DNA of 16,169 bases, taken from NCBI GenBank assembly GCA_029934095.1, contig JAOZMV010000008.1:1-16169 (forward strand). The letters are read 5' to 3'. The notes beneath the pieces are model-generated. The model searched no databases, was not told the DNA's origin, and worked only from the letters and a program-made list of their open reading frames with translations. A program made the translations under genes and the position numbers. This document shows positions 8,018 to 15,593 of the stretch, in pieces. Every line of letters starts with the position of its first letter. Within the stretch, counting starts at the first letter, position 1. Source of the stretch: Desulfuromusa sp. Lineage in GTDB: Bacteria; Desulfobacterota; Desulfuromonadia; Desulfuromonadales; Geopsychrobacteraceae.

Positions 8018-8309
8018 CAAGTTTGTCCTCCTTTTGATGTTCTCACCTGATGTAGAAGAAAACAGATCCTCTCCAACGTGTGCCAGTATACGGTTTGGCC
8101 ACTTCTACTCGAAAGGGGAGTGGAAGCTGGATATACCATCAGGGAGATGATTCAGCGGCTGATTATAATAGGCTTTAGGGTATTTGAACAGGGGGTATCT
8201 GTATTTCTCTCCAGCCATCGCGATGGATTACTGCAAATTGCGGCCGGGGGGATGTTTATAGCCCGGGCTTGAAGCCGGATGGGGGATAGGAAAAAACCAG
8301 AAACAGATA
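8018..8309. other. Intergenic region between lpxC and the small gene
   Basis: 292 bp with no convincing gene. A 64-codon open frame on the plus strand (from 8078) has no ribosome site and no recognisable content. A minus-strand TATAAT lies at 8162-8167 with TTCAAA 15 bases upstream (8183-8188), a weak promoter candidate that would give a leader near 140 nt for the small gene. The same AT-rich block also reads TATAAT on the plus strand. Near 8262-8277 a bulged CCGG...CCGG hairpin lies about 35 bp beyond the lpxC stop without a following T tract. Otherwise I see nothing. Confidence 0.5.
8026..8034 (-). promoter_or_regulatory. Strong ribosome binding site of the 72-residue protein
   Basis: The minus strand reads AAAGGAGGA, 8 bases from the ATG at 8017. 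This is the strongest Shine-Dalgarno in the window and favours ATG 8017 over TTG 8020. Confidence 0.85.
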
Positions 8310-9239
8310 CTACACTTTATCCCAGGCTAAGTCGGTAGCAAACGATTTTGTTTCAGCCCGCTGTGCTTCCCGAAGAGCTTGTTCACTGAACTCAACGTAA
8401 GCCCAGTGGTCCGGATTTTCTTCGATCATTCTAATCATCTTTAGATTCAGGTCATGACCGGTTTTAAACGCTTTGATGTGGCCCAGCAGCGGTGACCCCA
8501 GCAGGCTGAAGTCACCAAAGGAATCAAGGATTTTATGGCGGACAAACTCATTTTGAAACCGGAGCCCCTCCGGGTTCATGACCCCGTCGTTGTCAATAAC
8601 AACGGCATTTTCAAGAGATCCACCACGGGCCAGTCCCATCGCTTTGAGATGCTCAACTTCGTGGAGAAAACCAAAGGTTCTGGCAGCAGCGATCTCTTTA
8701 CAGAAACTCTCGGTCGAGAATTTCATGCTGTGATGTTGCGTCGCAATAGCTGGATGATCAAAGGCGATATCAAATGAAATTCTAAAGAAGCGCGAAGGAA
8801 TAATGCGGATCTGCTTCTCCCCCTCAATGATTTCCAGGGGTTTACGAATGGCAATAAACTTTCGACTGCGGTTGAGCTTTTTAACTTCTGCCCGCTGAAT
8901 TTCACGAATGAAAGGTGCTGCGCTGCCGTCAAGGACCGGAACTTCTGGTCCGTCAATATCGACATGGAGATTATCAATACCAAAGGCTGCCAGGGCGGCC
9001 ATGAAATGCTCAATTGTTGATACTGTCACCCCCTGATGACCAATAACTGTGGCCATGCGTGTATCAACAACGTTTTCAGAGCAAGCTTTAATGTCGACAG
9101 TTTGTTCCCCATCGGTACGATGGAAGATAATTCCAGTATTCACAATCGCCGGACGCATTCTCAGGTTTATCCGTACGCCACTATGTAGCCCTATCCCGGA
9201 AATTGTCGTTGCTTTTGTTATGGTCCGTTGCAGAATCAT
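8310..9239 (-). CDS. lpxC: UDP-3-O-acyl-N-acetylglucosamine deacetylase
   Basis: Zinc amidase that catalyses the committed step of lipid A synthesis in the cytoplasm, so the organism makes an LPS-type outer membrane. At 309 residues it is close to the usual 305. It begins MILQRTITKATTISGIGLHS, the LpxC N-terminal strand with the GxGLHSG turn. Zinc ligands by family alignment are H78 (in TIEHFMAAL), H235 and D239 (VRHKILDSFGD). The general base E77 and the second catalytic histidine H262 (KTGHDLN) are present, so it should be active. The start follows a weak GGAAAA ribosome site placed in a small hairpin. A sigma54-like promoter lies 47-62 bases upstream. It is separated by 178 bp from aarF upstream and is not in the usual ftsZ-lpxC division cluster here. 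No terminator is evident after the stop. Confidence 0.98.
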   Translation of the reverse strand: MILQRTITKATTISGIGLHSGVRINLRMRPAIVNTGIIFHRTDGEQTVDIKACSENVVDTRMATVIGHQGVTVSTIEHFMAALAAFGIDNLHVDIDGPEVPVLDGSAAPFIREIQRAEVKKLNRSRKFIAIRKPLEIIEGEKQIRIIPSRFFRISFDIAFDHPAIATQHHSMKFSTESFCKEIAAARTFGFLHEVEHLKAMGLARGGSLENAVVIDNDGVMNPEGLRFQNEFVRHKILDSFGDFSLLGSPLLGHIKAFKTGHDLNLKMIRMIEENPDHWAYVEFSEQALREAQRAETKSFATDLAWDKV

Positions 9240-9241
9240 TT

Positions 9242-9255
9242 ATTGGTTTTCCAAT
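9242..9255 (-). promoter_or_regulatory. Small hairpin covering the lpxC ribosome site
   Basis: In the lpxC leader, ATTGG-AAAA-CCAAT forms a 5-bp stem with a 4-nt loop, ending two bases before the ATG. The only Shine-Dalgarno-like run (GGAAAA) is half in this stem. It may lower or tune translation; the stem is short, so its stability is modest. Confidence 0.4.
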
Positions 9256-9285
9256 CGAGGCATGTTCAATGAATTCTCTCATTAA

Positions 9286-9301
9286 TGCAAAGTTGGTGCC
9301 A
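9286..9301 (-). promoter_or_regulatory. Predicted sigma54 (RpoN) -24/-12 promoter of lpxC
   Basis: The minus strand reads TGGCACCAACTTTGCA. The known sigma54 consensus is TGGCAC-N5-TTGCW, with the -24 GG and -12 GC separated by 10 bases. Here the GG (9299-9300) and GC (9287-9288) have exactly that spacing and the flanking bases match. Transcription would start near 9275, leaving a leader of about 36 nt. No comparably good sigma70 promoter is seen in the 178-bp gap. Confidence 0.7.
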
Positions 9302-9356
9302 TTTTGTTTGTTTTTAAAACTGGCCGTAATCCCGTCATCTCTTACTTGTTGATTGA

Positions 9357-9370
9357 TGCAAGATGTTGCA
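9357..9370. repeat. Inverted repeat upstream of the sigma54-like element
   Basis: TGCAA-GATG-TTGCA is a perfect 5-bp inverted repeat with a 4-base spacer. It is centred roughly 85-90 bases upstream of the predicted lpxC transcription start, a normal position for an enhancer-binding protein site. It could also be chance. Confidence 0.35.
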
Positions 9371-9417
9371 GAAATGCGCAATTTTACTTATTTTGTGCCG
9401 TAGATAACACAGTTTAT

Positions 9418-11106
9418 TTACATCCGTCCAGAGCGTAAAATCGCAATTGCCAGACCAAAGCCAAGAAACCCCGCTACGGTATAGCCCAACAGACCAAGTA
9501 TTGGAAAACCGAACAGCATCGGTCCTTTATCAATTTGCATGATCAAGGAAGATCCAATAATCAGAGCCCCAATAACCATGCTGAAGGAGATTCGGTTGGT
9601 CGATTTGTCAAGATCGTTTACCAAACGCTCAAAGCCACGGTGTTCGAGATCAATTTTGAATTTATTGTGATTGATTCGATTAATGAATTCCTTGATGTCT
9701 TTAGGTAAACTTTTACCGAGTGCGTGGTATGATTGCAGCGTTTGCGCAGTCTCCTTGGCAATGGTCGTTGGAGAGTAGCGATCTTTGATGATCTGTTCAG
9801 CAAAAGGTCTGAGCTGCTCAACCATGTTGAAGTCCGGGTCCAGTTGTTTTCCCATCCCCTCCATGACAAACAGAGCCCGCGATAATAACATGAGATTTGA
9901 TGGAAATTTAATCTGATATTCAGTTAGAATTTCGACAAAATCAATGAGCAGTTTGCCAATTTTCAAGTCTTGTAAAAGGATATCGTAGTAATCATCGATA
10001 AATTCAGTCAGGTCACGCTTGAGATTTTTCAGGTTTGATTCATCGTGCAATTCTCCAGAATAGAGAAGTTGCATAATGAGTCGGTCGACATCCCGATGCA
10101 GAACGCATAGCAGCAGTTCCGTCAGGTGCAGCTTTAACTCGTCATCGAGGCGTCCGGCCATGCCGAAATCAAAAATGCAAATAATATTTCCTGGCAAGAC
10201 ATGGATGTTGCCCGGATGAGGATCCGCGTGAAAGAGGCCATGGATAAAGACCTGTTTCAAGAAGTTATCAGCCCCATTTCTGGCGATAATTTTCAGATCG
10301 AGGCCCGCTTCTTTTAGTTCTTTATGTTGGGAGATTTTTATCCCGGAAACATATTCCAGAGTCAGGACCGTTTGTCCGCTATGATCCCAGAAGACTTTGG
10401 GGATATGAACTGTTTCATCATCGGCAAAATTAGCCGCAAAACGTTCTGTCGTGCGTCCTTCGCGTGAAAAATCGAGTTCACGTTGAATTGTGCGCCGAAA
10501 TTCTTTGACCAGACCGATCGGATCGTACATGTCTCCACCAGGCAAGTGTTTCTCTACTAGGTAGGCCATTCCCATCATGATATCTGTATCTGTTTCTATG
10601 ACCGATTGAATATCGGGTCTGCGCACTTTGCAGACGACCTGCTCACCATTTTTCAGGGTGGCACGATGAACTTGAGCAATGCTTGCAGTTGCCAGGGGGG
10701 TATCTTCGAAAGTCTCGAATATCTCTTCTACCGGATAACCAAGCTCCCGATGGATTTGAGCCATGATCTGCTCAGTTGGTACGGCGGGGATATGATCCTG
10801 CAGTTGTTGCAATTCTTCCAGAACGTCAGAAGTGACAATGTCCGCGCGGGTCGAGAGAAGTTGTCCCAGTTTAATGAAAGTTGGCCCCAGCTCCTCCAGG
10901 GCTAACCTGAATCTGGCAGCCTGAGTCAGACGTTCCAATTCACGGGAGGCGGTTCCCAGAGAGACAATCCGCTTCCCCAGTTCAATATAATAATCAATAT
11001 TGAGCTGTTCAACAATATGTCCAAACCCATACTTTATAAGGATTCCAAGGACTTGCCGATAGCGTTTAAGAGAGCGAATATTGCGGTTAATTCGATTGAA
11101 TGGCAA
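9418..11106 (-). CDS. AarF/UbiB (ABC1/ADCK) family atypical kinase-like membrane protein
   Basis: Member of the UbiB family, 562 residues, usual length. The family is known for an atypical protein-kinase-like fold with ATPase activity, linked to ubiquinone or other isoprenoid quinone synthesis at the inner membrane. Visible signatures are the KxGQ motif (K79-G81-Q82 in FIKLGQLLSTRADI), the alanine-rich loop ATASIAQVHRA (139-149), the lysine in VVCKVRRP (K160), the catalytic-loop equivalent HADPHPGN (293-300) and DFG (313-315). Two C-terminal hydrophobic segments at about 507-523 and 534-556 should anchor it. The start is TTG at 11106, since no ATG or GTG precedes it in frame and the N-terminus looks normal. 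It is 11 bp after the phasin-like gene, so translation is probably coupled. If this lineage uses menaquinone (my inference from taxonomy), the ubi name would be misleading, so no symbol is given. Confidence 0.95.
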   Translation of the reverse strand: MPFNRINRNIRSLKRYRQVLGILIKYGFGHIVEQLNIDYYIELGKRIVSLGTASRELERLTQAARFRLALEELGPTFIKLGQLLSTRADIVTSDVLEELQQLQDHIPAVPTEQIMAQIHRELGYPVEEIFETFEDTPLATASIAQVHRATLKNGEQVVCKVRRPDIQSVIETDTDIMMGMAYLVEKHLPGGDMYDPIGLVKEFRRTIQRELDFSREGRTTERFAANFADDETVHIPKVFWDHSGQTVLTLEYVSGIKISQHKELKEAGLDLKIIARNGADNFLKQVFIHGLFHADPHPGNIHVLPGNIICIFDFGMAGRLDDELKLHLTELLLCVLHRDVDRLIMQLLYSGELHDESNLKNLKRDLTEFIDDYYDILLQDLKIGKLLIDFVEILTEYQIKFPSNLMLLSRALFVMEGMGKQLDPDFNMVEQLRPFAEQIIKDRYSPTTIAKETAQTLQSYHALGKSLPKDIKEFINRINHNKFKIDLEHRGFERLVNDLDKSTNRISFSMVIGALIIGSSLIMQIDKGPMLFGFPILGLLGYTVAGFLGFGLAIAILRSGRM

Positions 11107-11117
11107 CAGATAGCTCT

Positions 11118-11423
11118 TTATTTTGCCGCTGTTTTCAGTTGTTTTTCAAGCTGCTCTACTTTGTGCTGCAGCTTTATAAAATCTTCTGAGGTGACCACTC
11201 CGACACGTTCACAGGCTTTAGTGATTTCGTCCTGAGCCATCTCTTCAAGTTTTTTCTGATTGTCTTTGGCAGCACTACGGAGTTTCTCCAGAAGACTCTT
11301 CCCTTCGTCCTCGGTCAGGTTCATCCGTTTTTTAAGATCATCGATCAGTTCTTCTGCTTTTTTCTGGGTCAATGCCATCGCACCAATTCCAGTCAGTAGT
11401 GTTTTTTCAACAATTTCCAGCAT
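11118..11423 (-). CDS. Phasin family / PHA granule-associated-like small coiled-coil protein
   Basis: A 101-residue, highly charged, almost entirely helical protein. It begins MLEIVEKTLLTGIGAMALTQ, followed by KKAEELIDDLKKR and ending in a leucine-spaced coiled coil (LQHKVEQLEKQLK). This arrangement, a short amphipathic N-terminal helix with a GIGAMALTQKKAEEL-type turn then a coiled coil, is typical of proteins annotated as phasin-like in Geobacter and relatives. Real binding to polyhydroxyalkanoate granules is not shown by sequence, and no PHA synthase is in the window. The start has AGAGGAG at 11430-11436, 6 bases before ATG. A good promoter lies 48-75 bases upstream of the ATG, and the gene is first in an operon with aarF. 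No signal peptide is seen. Confidence 0.85.
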   Translation of the reverse strand: MLEIVEKTLLTGIGAMALTQKKAEELIDDLKKRMNLTEDEGKSLLEKLRSAAKDNQKKLEEMAQDEITKACERVGVVTSEDFIKLQHKVEQLEKQLKTAAK

Positions 11424-11429
11424 ACCAAT

Positions 11430-11436
11430 CTCCTCT
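11430..11436 (-). promoter_or_regulatory. Ribosome binding site of the phasin-like gene
   Basis: AGAGGAG on the minus strand, 6 bases before the ATG at 11423. A good match that fixes the start. Confidence 0.75.
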
Positions 11437-11470
11437 CAACGGGAATTCTATAAGTTTACAAGCTGCAGAA

Positions 11471-11498
11471 ATTATAACAGCTTCTGAATACAGTTCAA
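11471..11498 (-). promoter_or_regulatory. Sigma70-type promoter of the phasin-aarF operon
   Basis: The minus strand carries TTGAAC (11493-11498), a 16-base spacer, then a perfect TATAAT (11471-11476). Transcription would start near 11464, giving a leader of about 40 nt to the phasin-like ATG. Apart from these two boxes, the gap 11437-11622 shows no terminator for the upstream ruv operon. Confidence 0.65.
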
Positions 11499-11622
11499 AT
11501 CACAAAGCAATCTGGCAGGGAATAGAGGGACTATATTCCACTTTAATCTTTATTTTTTCGCCAGGCATCGCGGTCTCTATCTGTGAATCAATCTATCAGC
11601 CTTACTATCCGCTATATTAATG

Positions 11623-13953
11623 TCAATTTTTAAGCCACGCCGGGTCGGGTAAATTGAAATATTTCCAGATATTTTTGACCAGTCGGCGCGCAGATTTTGA
11701 ATTTTCAACCTGACCATAGCAAAGGGTGTTGAGATATTTATAGAGAGCGCGCAAGTCTTTTTTATAATGGTGCAGCAATTGCTCAAGTTGACGTCGGTCG
11801 CTTGGTAACTCAAATTCAGTTTTACCGGTGGCTGAACAGAATAATAGTATTTGTTCTAATTCTGCTCCATAGCCGGTGATGATTTGACCTCGTATATCTT
11901 CCAGCTCAAATTGCCCCAGAAGGCTACTTTTGACCTTGAGAGGGGGGGCTACAGTGTAGTGGCAGATCTCTGGTTGATCGAGAAAATAGAGATATTGTTC
12001 GGGGAAATTCGGGATCCCATGGGTTAATAATTGTTGTGCTATTGTCTCCCTAAGCTCTTTCTTCGAATAGCTTCCCGAGGTGTCTGTTTTTGGAGGTTTG
12101 GTGATATTTGAAAGTTTAATCTCTGCAACGGCGGGACACGTAAGCAGGTGTGCTAAACAATGATCAAGCGATGAAAATTGCCCCCCTGTGGTCTTTCCCG
12201 ATTCAAACTGGCTGAGTTCAGTTAACAGGAGCGGTTCGGGATATGGGATGTTGGTATGCTTGTCATCTGTCGGTATTTCACCTGCATCCTCCCCCTGAAT
12301 CTGTTCATGCTGCAAGATATTTCTCAACCATCTGTAGAGGAGGCTTTGGCGGTAGAGTTCCCAGCCAGGGAGGTGTTCGTCGGGAACACCATCAAAGTCA
12401 GGCCAGATCAGTTCTGTTCCCAGGAGTCTGTAGATAGCTGTCGGCAAAGTCAGGGCGAGCAGGAGTCGATTCCTGAACCCGTTTGCATCGTTGATCGGGA
12501 TCATTTCTCGAACTTCTGTCGCAAGTTGCAATGGGAATGGTTTACGCTGATCTTTAGCCGACAGGATGCTGATTTGAAGGTTTCCATTCTCCAATAGCCA
12601 TAACTGCTGAAAACTGAAATTTTCATATAACACAGACCAGGCGATTATATTTTCAGGGTTTTTCAGTAGATCAACGGGTAACTCCAGAGTCAGTTTTTGC
12701 CCTGCATGGCAGAGACCCAGCAGGTGGATCAGTTCCCAGAGCCAAAAAGGCTGCCCCGTTTTAATTTTAAGGTGCCGATTTGGCCAGGCCAGCCGTAATC
12801 TGGTGGTAAACTCATGGCGCTCGGTAGTTTTAATGCCGGTATGGTTCAACAGTCGGCCAGAAATTTCTTGGGCTGAGAGGGTCTCCCGGTCAAATTGAAA
12901 TAAATTGCCAAAATAAAGCTTACATTCTCCAGAATTTTCAATCTCAGCCAGTAGCGCAGTTGCTGCTAAAAAAGCTGCTGAGTCAGAGAGTATCGTTGCT
13001 GTTGTCGAACATAATGGCGGCGCTTCCGGGTAGAGTTGAAAGGCTGCCGGTTGGTTGTTTCCGGTTTTACCCTGATACCAGGAGTGAGTCAGATGATAGA
13101 TGCTCTGTTTTGCCCGTTCCGTTGCCTGATCCCATGAAAGTTGGCGTAAGCGCAGCAGTAAATGGTGAAAGCAAACTGCGGTTTCAAGTGGTAGTGGAGG
13201 TGGTTTGATGGTGGTTTTGCGTGCAAGAGCCTGGTTTAAAGAGTCAGGAAGAGTGGACAATGACAGCTCAATTGTACGTTCCAGGTTTTCCGGCAGGATG
13301 GTCTCTGGAGATTTGTTAAACCAGAGTAAGGAGATCACCTGTAAGATCAGCAGCCGATTCGCTTCAGCCGCACACTTGTCAGCATCCTCTGTGGAATATT
13401 CCTCCATTTCAGAGCGTTGACTCCGGTAAGCCTTGACCAGTGGCGGTAATGCTTGCTGCAATGTCGTTTGAAACAGATTATTAAAATAGCAGGGAGAAAG
13501 ATCTGTGACCGGAATGGCACCCAGAACCGCCAGAAGCTTCAGTTCATCCAGAATTTCAGCTAATAAGTAACGGAAAGTTTCCAACTGGCTTGAACTGGAG
13601 AGGGGAAATGACCGCAGTTCTTTGACCTGATCCCCTTCGACATGCCAGATCCTGGCCCGATCAGTTTCCCAGGTGACAAAGTGCCGTAAACCTAATGCCG
13701 CAGCACAGTTTTTACCCCGTTCAAGTTCTGTTTCCAGGTTATTATCCGGTAGCAGCAGAACCCCCCCGGCCATCATGCTTTGTCGATTGATCCAGAAAAC
13801 CAGGGGCGGTTGCAGCATCCCCTGTTCAGTGTCCAGCTGTGGGTAGGTGTCAACCCGGCGAAAGGGGGTGCGACCATGTTCAATAATCGCTTGTGTCCAG
13901 ATTGCAAGTTGTTGTGCAAATTGTTGTAGATGTTGGTTCATCAGTTGTTTCAC
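11623..13953 (-). CDS. Unrecognised 776-residue protein in the ruv operon
   Basis: No family is recognised with confidence. The frame is continuous and its GTG start directly follows the ruvB TGA; an ATG at 13941 (772 residues) is an alternative. It is soluble, with no signal or membrane segment. Residues about 28-115 (PFRRVDTYPQLDTEQG... GGVLLLPDNN... LERGKNCAAALGLRHFV... ARIWHVEG) follow the strand-helix rhythm of PD-(D/E)XK nuclease-like N-termini of type I/IIG restriction enzymes, but the acidic and lysine catalytic positions seem absent. A helical region follows to about 300. Residues about 405-467 (HAGQKLTLELPVDLL ... QISILSAKDQ) resemble the late strands of N6-adenine methyltransferases, yet no NPPY-type motif or SAM-binding glycine motif is seen. 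The C-terminus is helical and charged. These resemblances are weak inference; it could equally be a novel fold. Position suggests co-expression with RuvABC. Confidence 0.75.
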   Translation of the reverse strand: MKQLMNQHLQQFAQQLAIWTQAIIEHGRTPFRRVDTYPQLDTEQGMLQPPLVFWINRQSMMAGGVLLLPDNNLETELERGKNCAAALGLRHFVTWETDRARIWHVEGDQVKELRSFPLSSSSQLETFRYLLAEILDELKLLAVLGAIPVTDLSPCYFNNLFQTTLQQALPPLVKAYRSQRSEMEEYSTEDADKCAAEANRLLILQVISLLWFNKSPETILPENLERTIELSLSTLPDSLNQALARKTTIKPPPLPLETAVCFHHLLLRLRQLSWDQATERAKQSIYHLTHSWYQGKTGNNQPAAFQLYPEAPPLCSTTATILSDSAAFLAATALLAEIENSGECKLYFGNLFQFDRETLSAQEISGRLLNHTGIKTTERHEFTTRLRLAWPNRHLKIKTGQPFWLWELIHLLGLCHAGQKLTLELPVDLLKNPENIIAWSVLYENFSFQQLWLLENGNLQISILSAKDQRKPFPLQLATEVREMIPINDANGFRNRLLLALTLPTAIYRLLGTELIWPDFDGVPDEHLPGWELYRQSLLYRWLRNILQHEQIQGEDAGEIPTDDKHTNIPYPEPLLLTELSQFESGKTTGGQFSSLDHCLAHLLTCPAVAEIKLSNITKPPKTDTSGSYSKKELRETIAQQLLTHGIPNFPEQYLYFLDQPEICHYTVAPPLKVKSSLLGQFELEDIRGQIITGYGAELEQILLFCSATGKTEFELPSDRRQLEQLLHHYKKDLRALYKYLNTLCYGQVENSKSARRLVKNIWKYFNLPDPAWLKN

Positions 13954-14982
13954 TCAAGAACCGAAGAGTGGTCTGTTGCGATCTGTTGGAGTCGGAGTGC
14001 GCTGAAAATGACGAAAACAATTTTCGGTGACAACTCGTCCCCGTGGGGTGCGATTTAAGAACCCCTGCTGGATCAGATAGGGCTCAATCACCTCTTCAAT
14101 GGTGTCCCGTTCTTCCCCTATTGCCGCCGCCAGGGTGTCCAGACCCACCGGGCCACCGGAAAATTTATCGATAATCGTCAGCAACAACAGGCAGTCCATG
14201 GAGTCAAATCCCTGCTGGTCAACCTCTAGCCGCTTTAACGAATGGTCGGCTAACTCGCAGGTTATTTTCCCATCCCCTTCAATTTCAGCAAAATCTCGTA
14301 CCCGCCGCAACAGTCGGTTGACGATGCGCGGGGTTCCTCTGCTACGGCCGGCAATCTCTCTGGCACCGTCATCGTCAATCTGAATTCTGAGAATATCGGC
14401 ACTCCGTTTAACGATGGTGGTCAACTCTTCTTTTGAGTAAAATTCGAGTCGACTGATAACGCCAAAACGGTCGCGTAAGGGGGAGGAGAGAAGTCCGGCT
14501 CGAGTTGTTGCACCAACCAGGGTGAATCTGGGAATATCCAACTTGATGGTGCGTGCCGATGGCCCCTGCCCAATCATAATGTCGAGTTGATAATCTTCCA
14601 TTGCTGGATAGAGGATCTCTTCGACAACTGGAGAGAGGCGATGAATTTCATCGATGAAAAGGACATCTCCCTCTTCCAGATTGGTGAGCACGGCCGCCAG
14701 ATCACCGGTCTTCTCGATGACTGGACCGGAGGTGCTCTTAATACTGACCCCCATCTCCTGGGCAATAATATTTGCCAGAGTTGTTTTGCCCAGACCCGGC
14801 GGACCGAAGAAGAGGACATGATCAAGTGCTTCCTGGCGTTTACGTGCTGCCTCTATGAAGACTTTCAGGTTCCGTTTTGCTTTGCTTTGGCCCACATACT
14901 CCTGCAGGGATTTCGGGCGTAGACCAACCTCATAGTTGTCTTCTCCCGGTTGGCCATCTGCAGCAATCAAACGTTCACTCAT
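13954..14982 (-). CDS. ruvB: Holliday junction branch migration ATPase RuvB
   Basis: AAA+ motor of 342 residues, normal length, that forms hexameric rings on DNA and drives branch migration with RuvA. It shows the RuvB N-terminus [12 protein letters not shown], Walker A GPPGLGKT (60-67), Walker [10 protein letters not shown] (DEIH at 111-114), sensor 1 GATTRAG (157-163), the arginine-finger region LRDRFG (169-174), sensor 2 [17 protein letters not shown] and a C-terminal winged helix ending [15 protein letters not shown]. All catalytic elements are present. The start ATG at 14982 is preceded by GGAG (14988-14991), 11 bases after the ruvA stop. Its own TGA is immediately followed by the GTG of the next gene, so the unit ruvC-ruvA-ruvB-unknown is one operon. 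Confidence 0.98.
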   Translation of the reverse strand: MSERLIAADGQPGEDNYEVGLRPKSLQEYVGQSKAKRNLKVFIEAARKRQEALDHVLFFGPPGLGKTTLANIIAQEMGVSIKSTSGPVIEKTGDLAAVLTNLEEGDVLFIDEIHRLSPVVEEILYPAMEDYQLDIMIGQGPSARTIKLDIPRFTLVGATTRAGLLSSPLRDRFGVISRLEFYSKEELTTIVKRSADILRIQIDDDGAREIAGRSRGTPRIVNRLLRRVRDFAEIEGDGKITCELADHSLKRLEVDQQGFDSMDCLLLLTIIDKFSGGPVGLDTLAAAIGEERDTIEEVIEPYLIQQGFLNRTPRGRVVTENCFRHFQRTPTPTDRNRPLFGS

Positions 14983-14993
14983 TTTTGCTCCAG

Positions 14994-15593
14994 TTACTTC
15001 GACAGAACTTGTAGTGCTGCTTTTAAAATATCTTCAAGGGAAGATCCTGGTGTCATGGGTAAATTGATCAGTGCCCGCTTTGCCAGGGTCTCTTTGTAGC
15101 CCAGATTCACCAGAGCCGACAATGCGTCCTGATGGAGATTTTCATCCTTTGACAGGGTCCCTTCAGTTGGTGCGATAGCAGCAGCAACGGCGTAGGCTGT
15201 TGCCTTGTCCTGCAGTTCAAGAATCAGCCGCTCAGCACTTTTTTTGCCAATTCCGGGGATGGCTACCAGTCGCGGGATATCTCCCTGACTGAGAGCCAGA
15301 GCCAGGTCTTTGCTGGGGATGTGCGAGAGGATGGTGATTGCCAGTTTCGGGCCAACACCAGAGACTGAAATCAGCAGGGTGAAGAGGTCTTTTTCGATAC
15401 TGCTGGCGAAACCATACAGGCTGATTGCATCTTCTTTGACGTGGGTATGAACCTGTAATTGAACCTTGCCTTCTTCCGGGAGAGTATAAAAGGTTGAAAG
15501 CGGGATCTGCAATCGATAGCCGACCCCGGCAACATCAATAATAATCTGCTCTGGACTGCGATAGGCTAACTGTCCGGTTAAAAGGGCAATCAT
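14994..15593 (-). CDS. ruvA: Holliday junction DNA helicase subunit RuvA
   Basis: Tetrameric junction-binding protein, 199 residues, usual length. Domain I is an OB fold starting [20 protein letters not shown] with the acidic pin region (E54-D55 in [11 protein letters not shown]). Domain II has two helix-hairpin-helix motifs, [10 protein letters not shown] (77-86) and [10 protein letters not shown] (111-120), which grip the junction arms. A variable linker (about 130-150) leads to domain III (about 153-199), which contacts RuvB. The start ATG overlaps the ruvC stop by four bases (ATGA), so translation is coupled. Confidence 0.98.
   Translation of the reverse strand: MIALLTGQLAYRSPEQIIIDVAGVGYRLQIPLSTFYTLPEEGKVQLQVHTHVKEDAISLYGFASSIEKDLFTLLISVSGVGPKLAITILSHIPSKDLALALSQGDIPRLVAIPGIGKKSAERLILELQDKATAYAVAAAIAPTEGTLSKDENLHQDALSALVNLGYKETLAKRALINLPMTPGSSLEDILKAALQVLSK

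Noticed and set aside
8071..8086. Minus-strand CTGGCACACGTTGGAG, similar to a sigma54 promoter upstream of the small gene
   Set aside because: The two boxes are two bases too close and the -12 GC is missing, so it cannot fit the strict sigma54 spacing.
8078..8272. 64-codon plus-strand open frame between the small gene and lpxC
   Set aside because: No ribosome site, no recognisable motif, and opposite in direction to the genes on both sides. Likely chance.
9181..9381. 66-codon minus-strand open frame spanning the aarF-lpxC gap
   Set aside because: It overlaps the lpxC start in another frame, has no ribosome site, covers the predicted promoter and matches no family I know.
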